Positions 43,745-52,338 of a DNA stretch of 64,000 nucleotides are shown piece by piece. Both the position numbers and the translations under genes were made by a program. The notes under the pieces were generated by a model. It was not told the origin of the DNA, ran no database searches, and worked only from the letters and a program-made list of their open reading frames with translations. The stretch is from assembly GCA_017304475.1 (NCBI GenBank), contig JAFKKV010000035.1:1-64000 (forward strand), in the 5' to 3' direction. Positions within the stretch are counted from its first letter, which is position 1; every line of letters begins with the position of its first letter. The DNA is from Hyphomicrobiales bacterium. GTDB taxonomy: Bacteria; Pseudomonadota; Alphaproteobacteria; Rhizobiales; Phreatobacteraceae.

Positions 43745-45019
43745 TCAGGCGAACATGTCGGCGGTAATGGCGCTGTACCACCCCATATTCTCGGCCTGGG
43801 CCTGCTTGCGCAGCTCGGCGGTTTCGCCGGTCTGCGAGATGAAGGTTTCGACCGCCGCGATCTTGCCGTCCTTGGCCTCGTAGCGGCCGCCGACCTTCAC
43901 CGTGTCGTCGGTCTCGATCAGGCTCCAGCAGGTATTGGTGTAGCGCGCCGGGAAGGTGCGGGCGCCGGTCAGCTCGCCGCGCACCATCAGGGCCGCGACC
44001 TTGGCCTGGCTATTGGCGGAAAAGGCCGATTTCGGCATGTCGCCGGGAATGCAGGCATCGCCGACCACATAGATGTTCGGATCCACGGTCGACTTCATGC
44101 TGGCCGGATCGATCGGGCAGAAACCCGAGGCATTGGCAAGGCCAGCGTCGCGCGCGATGGCCCCGGCCATTTGCGCCGGAATGACATTGACCAGCGCCGC
44201 GTCCCGATAGGTCTCGAAGCCCGTGACCACCGTATTGGTCTTCGGATCCACCGACTTGATGCCGTCATGGACCTTGGGCCCGAGCCATTCGACCATGCCG
44301 GGGTAATATTTCTCCCAGCCCTCCTGGAACAGGCCCTGCTTGGAGAAACTCTCCTTGGGGTCGAGCACGTAGATCTTGGCGTCGCGCCGGCCGCTCGCCT
44401 TCAGCACATGGGCCATCATCGACACCCGCTCATAGGGACCGGGCGGGCAGCGATAGGGATTGGGCGGCGCGATCACCACGATGACGCCCTTGTCGGGCAC
44501 GGCGTCGAGCCGGCGCTTGAGCAATTGCGTCTGCGGGCCGGCCCGCCAGGCATGCGGCATTGTCTCTTCATGCTCGCGGCCCCAGCCGGGCACGGAATCA
44601 TATTTGAGGTCGATGCCGGGCGACAGCACCAGCCGGTCGTAGCCGAGGCGTGAACCGTCGGCCAGGAGCACCTCTTTCTTGTCGCGATCGATCCGGCTCG
44701 CCGGCTGGTGGTTCATCCGGAAGCCGCTGGCGGCCGACACCTTGTCATAGCCATGGGTGATCGATTCAAACGAGCGATAGCCGCCGAGGAACAGGTTGGA
44801 GTGGAAACAGGTGGTGAACTGGCGTTGCGGCTCGACCAGCACGACGTCGATGCCGCCTTGGCTATCCCTAGCGACATATTTCGCGGCGGTGACGCCGCCC
44901 GGACCGCCGCCGACCACCACGACCCGTGGCTTGGCCTGGCCGAAGACCGGCGGCGCCGCCAGCGCGGCAAGTCCGAAAGCGCCGGCCGATTGAAGCATTC
45001 GCCTGCGATTGATCGACAT
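43745..45019 (-). CDS. soxF: SoxF / FccB sulfide dehydrogenase flavoprotein
   Basis: The 424-residue protein is the flavoprotein of flavocytochrome c sulfide dehydrogenase. A Tat signal (INRRRMLQSAGAFGLAAL) is followed by the FAD motif RVVVVGGGPGGVTAA, a Cys in YRCPPGPYER and a second Cys in NTCWSLIETD, which form the redox disulfide in this family. It oxidises sulfide to sulfur or polysulfide in the periplasm and passes electrons to its cytochrome partner. The start at 45019 follows GGGAGAGAG. It lies behind a DsrE-like gene. Confidence 0.92.
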   Translation of the reverse strand: MSINRRRMLQSAGAFGLAALAAPPVFGQAKPRVVVVGGGPGGVTAAKYVARDSQGGIDVVLVEPQRQFTTCFHSNLFLGGYRSFESITHGYDKVSAASGFRMNHQPASRIDRDKKEVLLADGSRLGYDRLVLSPGIDLKYDSVPGWGREHEETMPHAWRAGPQTQLLKRRLDAVPDKGVIVVIAPPNPYRCPPGPYERVSMMAHVLKASGRRDAKIYVLDPKESFSKQGLFQEGWEKYYPGMVEWLGPKVHDGIKSVDPKTNTVVTGFETYRDAALVNVIPAQMAGAIARDAGLANASGFCPIDPASMKSTVDPNIYVVGDACIPGDMPKSAFSANSQAKVAALMVRGELTGARTFPARYTNTCWSLIETDDTVKVGGRYEAKDGKIAAVETFISQTGETAELRKQAQAENMGWYSAITADMFA

Positions 45020-45078
45020 GGTCTCTCTCCCCCTGGCTTGACGCGCACCGGTTCGTCCGGCGTCACGGTTGACGGGTC

Positions 45079-45594
45079 TCAACCCACTTTCAAATAGGCG
45101 TATCCCTTGCTTTGCAAGGCGCCGACCGCCGCCACGCCCGACGGCACGAAGGACATGAAATCGGCGGAGCGGACCTTGGTCCGGTCGAGATTGAGCCTTT
45201 GGAAGGTGATGTCGCAGAGATGCACCTTCAGGCCGTTCTTGGCCTGAGCCACCACCCGCTCGAAGGTCGGCAGGACGCCTGCCTCGTCGCGCCAGGGCGT
45301 GCCCTCGAGGGTCTCGAAGAAGAACTTCACGCCGGCGCCATGGGCGACCACGACGAGCTGCAGGTCGAACGGGTTGGCGCCATAGGCGGAGAAGTGATTG
45401 CCGATATTGGTCAGCATCTGAACGAAACGTGCCGGTTCGCCAAAATCGCAGTGGTAGAGGCAGGCGACGTCCGCATCCTTCTTCAGGTCGGCGAGCTGCA
45501 GCATGGGGACGGCGGCCGAGGCCGGCCGGGAGGCGGCGAGCGCGCCGGCCACCGCCACTCCGCCGAGCAGCATGCGTCGATCGACATCAGACAT
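45079..45594 (-). CDS. Tat-exported DsrE-like protein
   Basis: The 171-residue protein has a Tat-type signal (DRRMLLGGVAVAGALAASRPASA) and a DsrE/F-like core (about 45-170). It includes NPFDLQLVVVAHGAGVKFFFE and a Cys in VHLCDITFQR, the place where DsrE proteins carry their sulfur-binding Cys. Exported DsrE-like proteins occur in sox clusters and may trap or transfer persulfide sulfur in the periplasm. It sits between soxF and the soxE-like cytochrome gene on the same strand. Confidence 0.8.
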   Translation of the reverse strand: MSDVDRRMLLGGVAVAGALAASRPASAAVPMLQLADLKKDADVACLYHCDFGEPARFVQMLTNIGNHFSAYGANPFDLQLVVVAHGAGVKFFFETLEGTPWRDEAGVLPTFERVVAQAKNGLKVHLCDITFQRLNLDRTKVRSADFMSFVPSGVAAVGALQSKGYAYLKVG

Positions 45595-45639
45595 GGCTCT
45601 CTCCCTCCGTCCTCGAAGCGCCCGGCGGATGCCGGGCGG

Positions 45640-45990
45640 TCATTGGCTTGCCGGCCGTGGCGCGAGGCTGCCGAAATAAGCGGCGAGCGCCGCCATCTCG
45701 TCATCCGAGAGCCGGCCGGCAATGGTCTGCATGATCGGATTGTCGCGTTCCCTCAGCCGATAGGAGCGCATGACGGCGACGAACTGTTCGTCGGGCCAGG
45801 CGATGATCGATGGGATCCCGGTATCGGAACGGCCCGACATCTGGTGGCAGCCAGCGCATTCGCCGGCGAGATATTCGCCGAGCGCGCGGTCGCCGCCGGG
45901 CCGTGCCTGCGCCAAGGCACCGGTAACGGCCGCCATGGCAATGGCGACCGTCAGCGAGGCCAGGGCGGCGCGGCGCGGCAGGGCGGTCAT
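45640..45990 (-). CDS. SoxE/FccA-like monoheme cytochrome c
   Basis: The 116-residue protein has a signal (about 1-27) and one heme site CAGCH. GIPSIIAWPDEQFVAVMRSYR and the ending SDDEMAALAAYF match the cytochrome subunit of flavocytochrome c sulfide dehydrogenase (FccA), so it is the likely electron acceptor of SoxF. The start overlaps the soxD stop by ATGA (45987-45990). SoxE of Paracoccus is diheme; this one is shorter. Confidence 0.83.
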   Translation of the reverse strand: MTALPRRAALASLTVAIAMAAVTGALAQARPGGDRALGEYLAGECAGCHQMSGRSDTGIPSIIAWPDEQFVAVMRSYRLRERDNPIMQTIAGRLSDDEMAALAAYFGSLAPRPASQ

Positions 45991-46730
45991 TCCACCCTCG
46001 GGCCGCTGCGGCTGTCGGGGGTCACGTCGATCACCCGGGCCCGGCCGGTGACATGGGGCTCCGGCCGGCAATTGGTCATGCACGGATCGGCCCGCCAGAA
46101 CGCCCGCTCGGTGGTCTCGCGATCGTCGTCATAGAAGCCGTCGACATTGGGCAGCCGGACGCTGGTGAAATTCTCGCGCGTCAGCTCGAAATCGTCCTTC
46201 ACCACGTCGTTCAGGTTCAGGAGATAGGCGGTGAGGGCATAGACGTCGTCATTCGACAGCGATTGGGCATTGCCATAGGGCATGGCGCGCCGGACATAGT
46301 CGAAGGTGGTCGACAGATAGGGCCAGAACGAGCCGATGGTCTTTTCCGGATTGTCCGCCGTCAGCGTGCCGCGCCCGCCGGCCAGCACCGGCCAGCGCCC
46401 GGCCCCCTCGCCGAACTCGCCATGGCAGGCGGCGCATTGCTGCAGATAGATTTCCTCGCCCTGCTTCACCGTGCCCCGGCCAGGCGGCAGGCCCTGGCCA
46501 TCCGGGCGGATATCGGTATCCCAGGCGGCCACTTCGGCCGGGTGCGCCTCGCGGCCGAGCCCGATCTTGGCAGGTGCGGGCGCGCTGGCCACGACGGCGG
46601 CGGGAGCGGCGGGAGCGGCGGGAGCGGCCGGAGCCGGGGCGGGCGGGCGTTGCTGGGCGAACACCGTGCCCGCCGCGACGAGGCCGGCGCCGAGCGCGAA
46701 ACCGAGCGCGATCCTAGCCGATCTCGACAT
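45987..46730 (-). CDS. soxD: SoxD, cytochrome subunit of sulfane dehydrogenase
   Basis: The 247-residue periplasmic protein has a signal peptide, a low-complexity Ala/Pro linker (about 27-52) and a cytochrome c domain with one CAACH site (about 98). It follows soxC, which overlaps its start by 17 bp, and is translated before the SoxE-like cytochrome. SoxCD removes six electrons from the sulfane sulfur on SoxY. Classical SoxD is longer and diheme; here I see only one CxxCH. The C-terminal CMTNC segment lacks the following His and may be a disulfide instead. Confidence 0.87.
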   Translation of the reverse strand: MSRSARIALGFALGAGLVAAGTVFAQQRPPAPAPAAPAAPAAPAAVVASAPAPAKIGLGREAHPAEVAAWDTDIRPDGQGLPPGRGTVKQGEEIYLQQCAACHGEFGEGAGRWPVLAGGRGTLTADNPEKTIGSFWPYLSTTFDYVRRAMPYGNAQSLSNDDVYALTAYLLNLNDVVKDDFELTRENFTSVRLPNVDGFYDDDRETTERAFWRADPCMTNCRPEPHVTGRARVIDVTPDSRSGPRVE

Positions 46731-47997
46731 TTTCGGTCTCCCCGTTCGAGCGCACGAGCCAGGTCTGGATGCCGTTGTTGTGGTAGATCGAGTTGGTGCC
46801 GCGCACCTTGCGCAACTCGTCCTTGGTCGGCTGCACATAGCCGGTCTCGTCCACGGCGCGGGACTGGATCATCATCTCGCGACCGTCCCAGTCGAAATCG
46901 ACATAGAAGCGGGTCAGCGACATCGACATGACCGGGCCGTCGATGCGCGCCGTCTGCCAGTTGCGGCCACCGTCCAGGCTGACATCGACCCGGCGGATCG
47001 CGCCGCGGCCCGACCAGGCAAGCCCCGTGAGGACATTCGGCCCCTTATGCCGGAGCGGCGCCTGGGGCGAGGGATTGGTCACCACCGACTTGGCGTCCAT
47101 GATGAAGGTGAAGCGGCGCGAGCGGCCGTCGGTGAGCAGGTCGGTATATTTCGAGGTCTCCTCGCGGTGGTGCCAGGGCTGGTCACCGACCTCGATCCGG
47201 CGCAGCCACTTGATCCACATATTGCCTTCCCATCCGGGCACGACCAGGCGCAGCGGATAGCCCTGTTCGGGGCGCAGCATCTCGCCGTTCATGCCCCAGA
47301 CGACCAGGCAGTCCCTCAGCGCCTTGTCGAGCGGGATGGAGCGCGTCATGCCGGAGGCGTCGGCGCCTTCGCCGAGCAGCCATTTGGCATTGGTCTTCAG
47401 CCCCGCCTCGTCGAGCAGCGTCTTCAACGGGATGCCGGAATACCAGACATTGTGCACCATGCCGTGGGTGAACTGGCAGCCATTGAGCTGGGCGCCGCGC
47501 CATTCCATGCCGGAATTGGCGGCGCATTCCAGGAAATAGGCGCGGTTGACCCGGCCGGGAAAGCGCTTGAGGTCGTCGAGCGTGAACACCAGGGGCTTGT
47601 CGACCAGGCCGTTGATCATCAGCCTGTGCTTCGTCGGGTCGATCTCGGCGCAGCCGCCGTGATGGCGCTCGAAACAAAGGCCCGACGGCGTGATGATGCC
47701 GTCGAGCGCATGAAGCGGCGTGAAATTGACCGAGGACTCGCGGCTCGCCGTCAGCCATTCCACGTCGCGGCGGATGACGTCCTTTTCGAAGCTCGACGGC
47801 TTGCCATAGGGCCGGGCCTGCACGCCGTCGCCGAGCGTCCGGTTCCAGTCCTGCACCTCGGTGATGAGGGGATCGGGCGTTGAAGGTGGCGCCGCGCGCG
47901 CGTTCAGGGCCGAGGCGGCGACGCCGGCGCCGGCCAGTCCTGCCGCGCCCAGGAAGCCGCGGCGGTTGAAGGTCGAAACGGTCGATGGCCCGCTCAT
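46714..47997 (-). CDS. soxC: SoxC, molybdenum subunit of sulfane dehydrogenase
   Basis: The 427-residue protein belongs to the sulfite oxidase family. A Tat signal (FNRRGFLGAAGLAGAGVAA) precedes the mature part. The molybdopterin domain has Cys158 in FLECAANSGMEW, the probable Mo ligand, and the MGREM-like domain at the C-terminal third is an Ig-like dimerisation domain. SoxC with SoxD oxidises cysteine-bound sulfane sulfur to sulfone in the sox cycle. It comes after soxB in the minus-strand run. Absence of soxCD would give sulfur globules; its presence implies full oxidation to sulfate. Confidence 0.94.
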   Translation of the reverse strand: MSGPSTVSTFNRRGFLGAAGLAGAGVAASALNARAAPPSTPDPLITEVQDWNRTLGDGVQARPYGKPSSFEKDVIRRDVEWLTASRESSVNFTPLHALDGIITPSGLCFERHHGGCAEIDPTKHRLMINGLVDKPLVFTLDDLKRFPGRVNRAYFLECAANSGMEWRGAQLNGCQFTHGMVHNVWYSGIPLKTLLDEAGLKTNAKWLLGEGADASGMTRSIPLDKALRDCLVVWGMNGEMLRPEQGYPLRLVVPGWEGNMWIKWLRRIEVGDQPWHHREETSKYTDLLTDGRSRRFTFIMDAKSVVTNPSPQAPLRHKGPNVLTGLAWSGRGAIRRVDVSLDGGRNWQTARIDGPVMSMSLTRFYVDFDWDGREMMIQSRAVDETGYVQPTKDELRKVRGTNSIYHNNGIQTWLVRSNGETENVEIG

Positions 47998-48028
47998 CCC
48001 TGTCTCCTCGACATCGCGACCCGGCGCC

Positions 48029-49726
48029 TCAGGCGCCGGTCACCTTGACCGCGCTATTGGGTTCGATGCGCACATTGCGCACCCGCGACACGTATTTCTC
48101 GACGACCTCCCAGACCGGCGGTCCCTGCGTGCCTTCGTTGACGCTGGCCCAGCCGGCGACGACATAGGCCTTCGCCGGTTCCAACGGCTTGCCGGTCTTC
48201 AGGTGGGTGAGTTCGGAGATCCGCTGGCCCGCCGGTTTGGCGACATCAATGGCGTAGCCGACGCCGCCGACCCGCACCATGTCGCCGCCGCCCTGGAAAT
48301 AGGGATCCGGGTGGAAGATATTGTCGGCGACATCCTCCAGGATGTCCTTCAGCTGCTGGCCGGTCATCTCCATCCGGTAGCAGGCCGGATAGGTCATGGC
48401 GGTGGCGTTGCTGATCGCCTCGAAGGTGATGGGATCACCCGGCAGGAGCGTGCCGCCCCAGCGAAAACCCGGCGACAGCGCGATCTCGGCATCGCGCTCG
48501 GCGAGCATGGCCTGGGCGATCAGATCGTCGAAAGTGCCGTTGAAATTGCCGCGCCGGAACAACAGGCTGTCGGTCCGGCCGACCTCGCGGGCAAGCTCGC
48601 TCGCATAGGGCTTGCGGATCGTCTCGATCGCCGCGGCCATGTCGGGATCCGGCGTGATCGCGTCGGAAAAGACAGGCATCAGCTTGTAGCGGAACCCGCT
48701 CATCCGCTTGTCCTTCACCTCGATATCGAGGCGCGAGACGAATTTGCCGTGCGAACCGGTGGCCACCAGGATGGTGTCGCCGACCTTGATCACGCCGGGC
48801 ATGGCGTCATGGGTATGGGCGGTCAGGATGATGTCGATGCCCTTGACCCGCGAGGCGAGCTTGCGGTCGACGTCGAAGCCGTTATGGGACAGCAGGACGA
48901 CGAGGTCGGCGCCAGCCGTGCGCGCCTGCTCGACCTGTTTCTGCATGTCGTCCTCGCGCAGGCCGAACTCCCATTTGGGGATCATCCAGCGCGGATTGGC
49001 GATCGGCGTGCGCGGGAAGGCCTGGCCGATGACCGCGATTTTCGCGCCGCCCTTCTCGAACATCTTGCGCGGCTCGAAGACCGGCTCCTGCCACTCGCTG
49101 TCGCGGATGTTCTGGGCGAGGAAAGCGATCTTGGAGGCCTCGGCGATCTCCTTCACCCGGGCTTCGCCATAGGTGAATTCCCAATGCGAGGTCATGGCGT
49201 CGACGCCGAGCGCCTCCATGACGCCAACCATGTCCTGGCCCTGGCTCTTCAGCGCGGTCCAAGAACCTTGCCAGGTATCGCCGCCGTCGAGCAGCAGCAC
49301 CTTGTCGGCGCCGCGCTCGGCACGAATGGCCTTCACCAGGCGCGCCACCCGGTCCATGCCGCCCATCCGGCCATAATTGCGGGCGAGCGCGGCGAAATCG
49401 TCGCTGGTCAGCGCATAGGCATCGGCCGAGCCGGCGGCGACCTTGAAATGCGCCAGGAACTCCCTGTCGGTCAGGTGCGGCGGCTGGCCCTTGGCCTCGC
49501 CGACGCCGAGATTGACCGAGGGCTCGCGGAAATAGAGCGGCACGAGCTGGGCATGGATATCAGTGACATGGACGATGGTCACCGTGCCCAGCGGATCGAA
49601 GCGCGTGATGTCGGCTTCGGTCAGCCGCTGCTGGGCGGCCACCCGGCCGAGCGGACCGAGGCCGGCGCCGAGCGCCAGCACCTGGGCAGCCGCCGTCGCT
49701 TGCAGGAATTGCCTGCGCGAAATCAT
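48029..49726 (-). CDS. soxB: SoxB, dimanganese thiosulfohydrolase
   Basis: The 565-residue protein has a Tat signal (ISRRQFLQATAAAQVLALG) and a metallophosphatase-type core: DIHAQL (about 56-61), LLLDGGDTWQGS, SHWEFTYG, LLSHNGFDVD and TAHTHDAMPG hold the Mn-binding residues. The C-terminal 5'-nucleotidase-type domain follows from about 360. SoxB releases sulfate from the SoxY-bound thiosulfonate. It is the standard marker gene for thiosulfate oxidisers. It follows soxZ with a 75-bp gap. Confidence 0.96.
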   Translation of the reverse strand: MISRRQFLQATAAAQVLALGAGLGPLGRVAAQQRLTEADITRFDPLGTVTIVHVTDIHAQLVPLYFREPSVNLGVGEAKGQPPHLTDREFLAHFKVAAGSADAYALTSDDFAALARNYGRMGGMDRVARLVKAIRAERGADKVLLLDGGDTWQGSWTALKSQGQDMVGVMEALGVDAMTSHWEFTYGEARVKEIAEASKIAFLAQNIRDSEWQEPVFEPRKMFEKGGAKIAVIGQAFPRTPIANPRWMIPKWEFGLREDDMQKQVEQARTAGADLVVLLSHNGFDVDRKLASRVKGIDIILTAHTHDAMPGVIKVGDTILVATGSHGKFVSRLDIEVKDKRMSGFRYKLMPVFSDAITPDPDMAAAIETIRKPYASELAREVGRTDSLLFRRGNFNGTFDDLIAQAMLAERDAEIALSPGFRWGGTLLPGDPITFEAISNATAMTYPACYRMEMTGQQLKDILEDVADNIFHPDPYFQGGGDMVRVGGVGYAIDVAKPAGQRISELTHLKTGKPLEPAKAYVVAGWASVNEGTQGPPVWEVVEKYVSRVRNVRIEPNSAVKVTGA

Positions 49727-49801
49727 GATGTCATCCCTGATCAGCCGCGCGAGGCCGCGCAGCAGCTGGAAGCGTGTCGGCTCTCGCGAACGAGACGGGG
49801 C

Positions 49802-50131
49802 TCAGGCGACCGCGATCTTGTTGGTCGAGGTGTATTCGGAGCCGTCATCGTCCTTCCAGACGAACTTGAACTCGCCGCTCTCCTTCACCTTGTAGAAGAA
49901 CGACTGGTAGGGATTGGCCGAGATGGCCGGATGCCAGTCGGCCTGGAACACGGTCTTGCCGTTGAACGAGGCGGTGAAGCTGTTGATGATCTTGCGCGGG
50001 ATCGGCTTGCCGGCGCCGTCGCGGCGCTGGCCGCTCTCCATCTCATGCGAGATCAGCGTCTTGATCTCGATCATGTCGCCGGCCTTGGCCTGGCCGGGCA
50101 CGCGGACGCGGGGAGTGGGTCTGGTGGACAT
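49802..50131 (-). CDS. soxZ: SoxZ, sulfur carrier subunit
   Basis: The 109-residue protein has the SoxZ Ig-like fold, with RPTPRVRVPGQAKAGDMIEIKTLISHEMESGQR at the start (H-E-M-E-x-G-x-R is the family mark) and FTASFNGKTVFQADWHPAISANP. It has no signal peptide and is exported as a complex with SoxY, whose Tat signal it shares. The start lies 29 bp past soxY. SoxZ stabilises and presents the SoxY C-terminal cysteine arm. Confidence 0.95.
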   Translation of the reverse strand: MSTRPTPRVRVPGQAKAGDMIEIKTLISHEMESGQRRDGAGKPIPRKIINSFTASFNGKTVFQADWHPAISANPYQSFFYKVKESGEFKFVWKDDDGSEYTSTNKIAVA

Positions 50132-50160
50132 GGCGTTTCCTCAAATCCTTGCCCGGGCGC

Positions 50161-50625
50161 TCAGCCGCCGCAGCCGCCGATGGTGACCTTCACCTCGGCC
50201 TTGGTGGTGAACAGCGAGCCGTCCGACATCTCGGCGACGCAGACGATGTTCTGGGTTTGCGCCAGCCGCATGCGGGTGGACGCCGAAGCCCGGCCGCATT
50301 CCGGCGAGAAGCGGAAGGTGAAGACGCCCGGCTGCGGATTGCCGTCGGCGAAGACATGCACCGCCTTGACGTAATCGGTTTCGGTCATCGGGCTTTCGAC
50401 ATCGATGGTGACCGGCACCACCAGGCCGTTTTCGGCGATCTGCGGCACGTCCAGCTTGACCCGGCCCTCGGCCATCGGTTTGCCGGCATAAAGCTTCTTC
50501 AGCTCGTCCTCGACCGCCTTGGTGTCCGCCATGGCGAGGCGGGGCGCCAGCGCCGCCGCGACGAAGGTCAGCGCCGCCATGCGCAGGGCCGCGCGTCTCG
50601 ATTGGGGGGCGAACAGTCTCGCCAT
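50161..50625 (-). CDS. soxY: SoxY, sulfur-carrying subunit
   Basis: The 154-residue protein has a Tat signal (SRRAALRMAALTFVAAAL) and ends in the swinging arm IGGCGG, whose Cys carries all sulfur intermediates of the cycle. Its Ig-like body includes KLDVPQIAENGLVVPVTIDVESPM. ATG 50625 starts this run of minus-strand sox genes (soxYZBCD and following) and faces soxAX. The shared gap 50626-50812 carries dyads that fit SoxR binding. Confidence 0.96.
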   Translation of the reverse strand: MARLFAPQSRRAALRMAALTFVAAALAPRLAMADTKAVEDELKKLYAGKPMAEGRVKLDVPQIAENGLVVPVTIDVESPMTETDYVKAVHVFADGNPQPGVFTFRFSPECGRASASTRMRLAQTQNIVCVAEMSDGSLFTTKAEVKVTIGGCGG

Positions 50626-50701
50626 GCGGTGCTCCTTGGTTCCTCGGATCCCGTTCAAGCGGGCATCTTGACGGCGCGGCTTGCAGGCCGCACGCTTAAA
50701 C

Positions 50702-50740
50702 ATATCGTGATATTGTTTTTTGTGAATGTAAAGGTCATTC
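50702..50740. promoter_or_regulatory. sox divergent operator region (soxY / soxA)
   Basis: The 187-bp gap between soxY and soxA contains ATATC-GT-GATAT (50702-50713) and GAATG-TAAAGGT-CATTC (50724-50740), both dyads in a locally AT-rich patch. They are candidate SoxR operators; the second shares GAAT/ATTC half-sites with ATTCGAAT in the soxV/soxS gap. A TTTTTT run lies between the dyads. Confidence 0.5.
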
Positions 50741-50812
50741 TAGACTGACGGTCACGAGACGGATCACCCCGGACAAGAGGGTGGCCGGAGGGAATGCGGA
50801 GGAGGATGAACC

Positions 50813-51661
50813 ATGGCCCGGACAGGGTGGATATGGGCTGGCCTGGTGTCGGCGGCACTCGGCAGCCTGGCGACGATGGGGCTCGCCACGATGAGCGCCG
50901 CGCAGGCGCCGCAGGATGCCAGCGAACGCGAGATCGAGCGCTATCGCGCCATGATCAACGATCCGATGGCCAATCCCGGCTATCTCGCGGTCGACCGCGG
51001 CGAGGCGCTCTGGGCCGAAGCGCGCGGCACCAGGAACGTTTCGCTGGAAACCTGCGATCTCGGCGAGGGGCCGGGCAAGCTGGAAGGCGCCTATGCCCGG
51101 CTGCCGCGCTATTTCGCCGATTCCAACCGGGTGATGGACCTCGAGCAGCGGCTGCTCTGGTGCATGGACAAGATCCAGGGGCTCGACGTCAGCGACGTCG
51201 TCAGGCGCCGGTTCTCCGGGCCGGGCCGGGCCTCCGACATGGAGGACCTGGTCGCCTATATCGCCAACAAATCCAACGGCATGACCATCCAGCCCCAGCT
51301 CACCCACGCCAAGGAGCGTGAGATGGCGGCGATCGGCGAGGCGATGTTCTACCGGCGGGCAGGAGTGATGGATTTCGCCTGCGCCACCTGCCACGGCGAG
51401 CCGGGAAAACGCATCCGCCTGCAGGGCCTGCCGGACTTTTCACAGCCCGGTGCCGCACCTCGGGAGGCCATCGGCTCCTGGCCGACCTATCGCGTCTCGC
51501 AGAGCGCGCTGCGCACCATGCAGCACCGGCTCTGGGACTGCTTCCGCCAGCAGCGCTGGCCGGAGCCCGACTATGCCTCGGACGGGCTGACCGCCCTGAT
51601 GGTCTATCTGAACGTCCAGGCGGCGGGGGCCGAGATCAACGTCCCCTCCATCAAGCGCTGA
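50813..51661 (+). CDS. soxA: SoxA, monoheme type
   Basis: The 282-residue protein has a signal peptide (about 1-30) and one heme site CATCH (about residue 193). Two N-terminal Cys (LETCDL, LLWCMDK) fit the disulfide that replaces the first heme in monoheme SoxA. The active-site Cys is in RLWDCFRQQRWPEP, which becomes a persulfide ligand. SoxAX joins thiosulfate to the SoxY Cys. A GGAGGAGG site precedes the start. The order soxA then soxX is the reverse of the common soxXA order. Confidence 0.94.
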   Translation: MARTGWIWAGLVSAALGSLATMGLATMSAAQAPQDASEREIERYRAMINDPMANPGYLAVDRGEALWAEARGTRNVSLETCDLGEGPGKLEGAYARLPRYFADSNRVMDLEQRLLWCMDKIQGLDVSDVVRRRFSGPGRASDMEDLVAYIANKSNGMTIQPQLTHAKEREMAAIGEAMFYRRAGVMDFACATCHGEPGKRIRLQGLPDFSQPGAAPREAIGSWPTYRVSQSALRTMQHRLWDCFRQQRWPEPDYASDGLTALMVYLNVQAAGAEINVPSIKR

Positions 51662-51672
51662 GCGAGGTCGTC

Positions 51673-52317
51673 ATGAACCGTCTTGCCATCACGATCCTCG
51701 GCGCCCTCATCGTCTCGGCCGCGCCAGCTCTCGCCCAGGCGCCGGCCGCGCCGACGCCGAACAGCACCGCCGCGCGGGTCGATCCCGCCCGTATCGACCA
51801 GGTCATTCGCGGCACCTTCACCCGCGCGCCGGCCGAATGGCAGGCGCGCGTCGAGCTCGACGACACCCAGCGCACCTGCACCGAAAGACGCAACCACGTC
51901 TCGGGCGCCGAGGCCGATGCCATCCAGGCGCGCGAGCGGGCAACGGTGGTGCTGCCGCCCGACGGACGCTTCCTCGGCGACTGGCGCCGCGGCTTCGAAG
52001 TGGCCAATAGCGGCCGGGGCGGTCAGTTCTCCGATCCCGCCAACACGGTCGCCGGCGGCAATTGTTATGCCTGCCACCAGATGGATCCGAAGGAGTTGAG
52101 CTTCGGCACGCTCGGGCCGAGCCTTGCGGCCTATGGCCGTGAGCGCAATTTCGACCCCGAACTGATCCGCGAGGCCTATATCAAGATCTACAATTCGCAG
52201 GCCGTGGTCGCCTGTTCCAACATGCCCCGCTTCGGCGCGACGAAATTCCTCAGCGTCGACCAGATCCGCGACGTGCTGGCCTATCTGTTCGACCGCGAAT
52301 CGCCGGTGAACAAATAG
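51673..52317 (+). CDS. soxX: SoxX, cytochrome c subunit
   Basis: The 214-residue protein has a signal peptide, about 100 residues with RATVVLPPDGRFLGDWRRGFEVANSGRGG, then the heme site NCYACHQMD (about 133-141) and the SoxX-like ending LSVDQIRDVLAYLFDRESPVNK. It forms the SoxAX complex with SoxA and transfers electrons onward. It starts 11 bp after soxA and is convergent with soxV. Confidence 0.92.
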   Translation: MNRLAITILGALIVSAAPALAQAPAAPTPNSTAARVDPARIDQVIRGTFTRAPAEWQARVELDDTQRTCTERRNHVSGAEADAIQARERATVVLPPDGRFLGDWRRGFEVANSGRGGQFSDPANTVAGGNCYACHQMDPKELSFGTLGPSLAAYGRERNFDPELIREAYIKIYNSQAVVACSNMPRFGATKFLSVDQIRDVLAYLFDRESPVNK

Positions 52318-52338
52318 CCCGCTCAGCCGACCTGCAAA

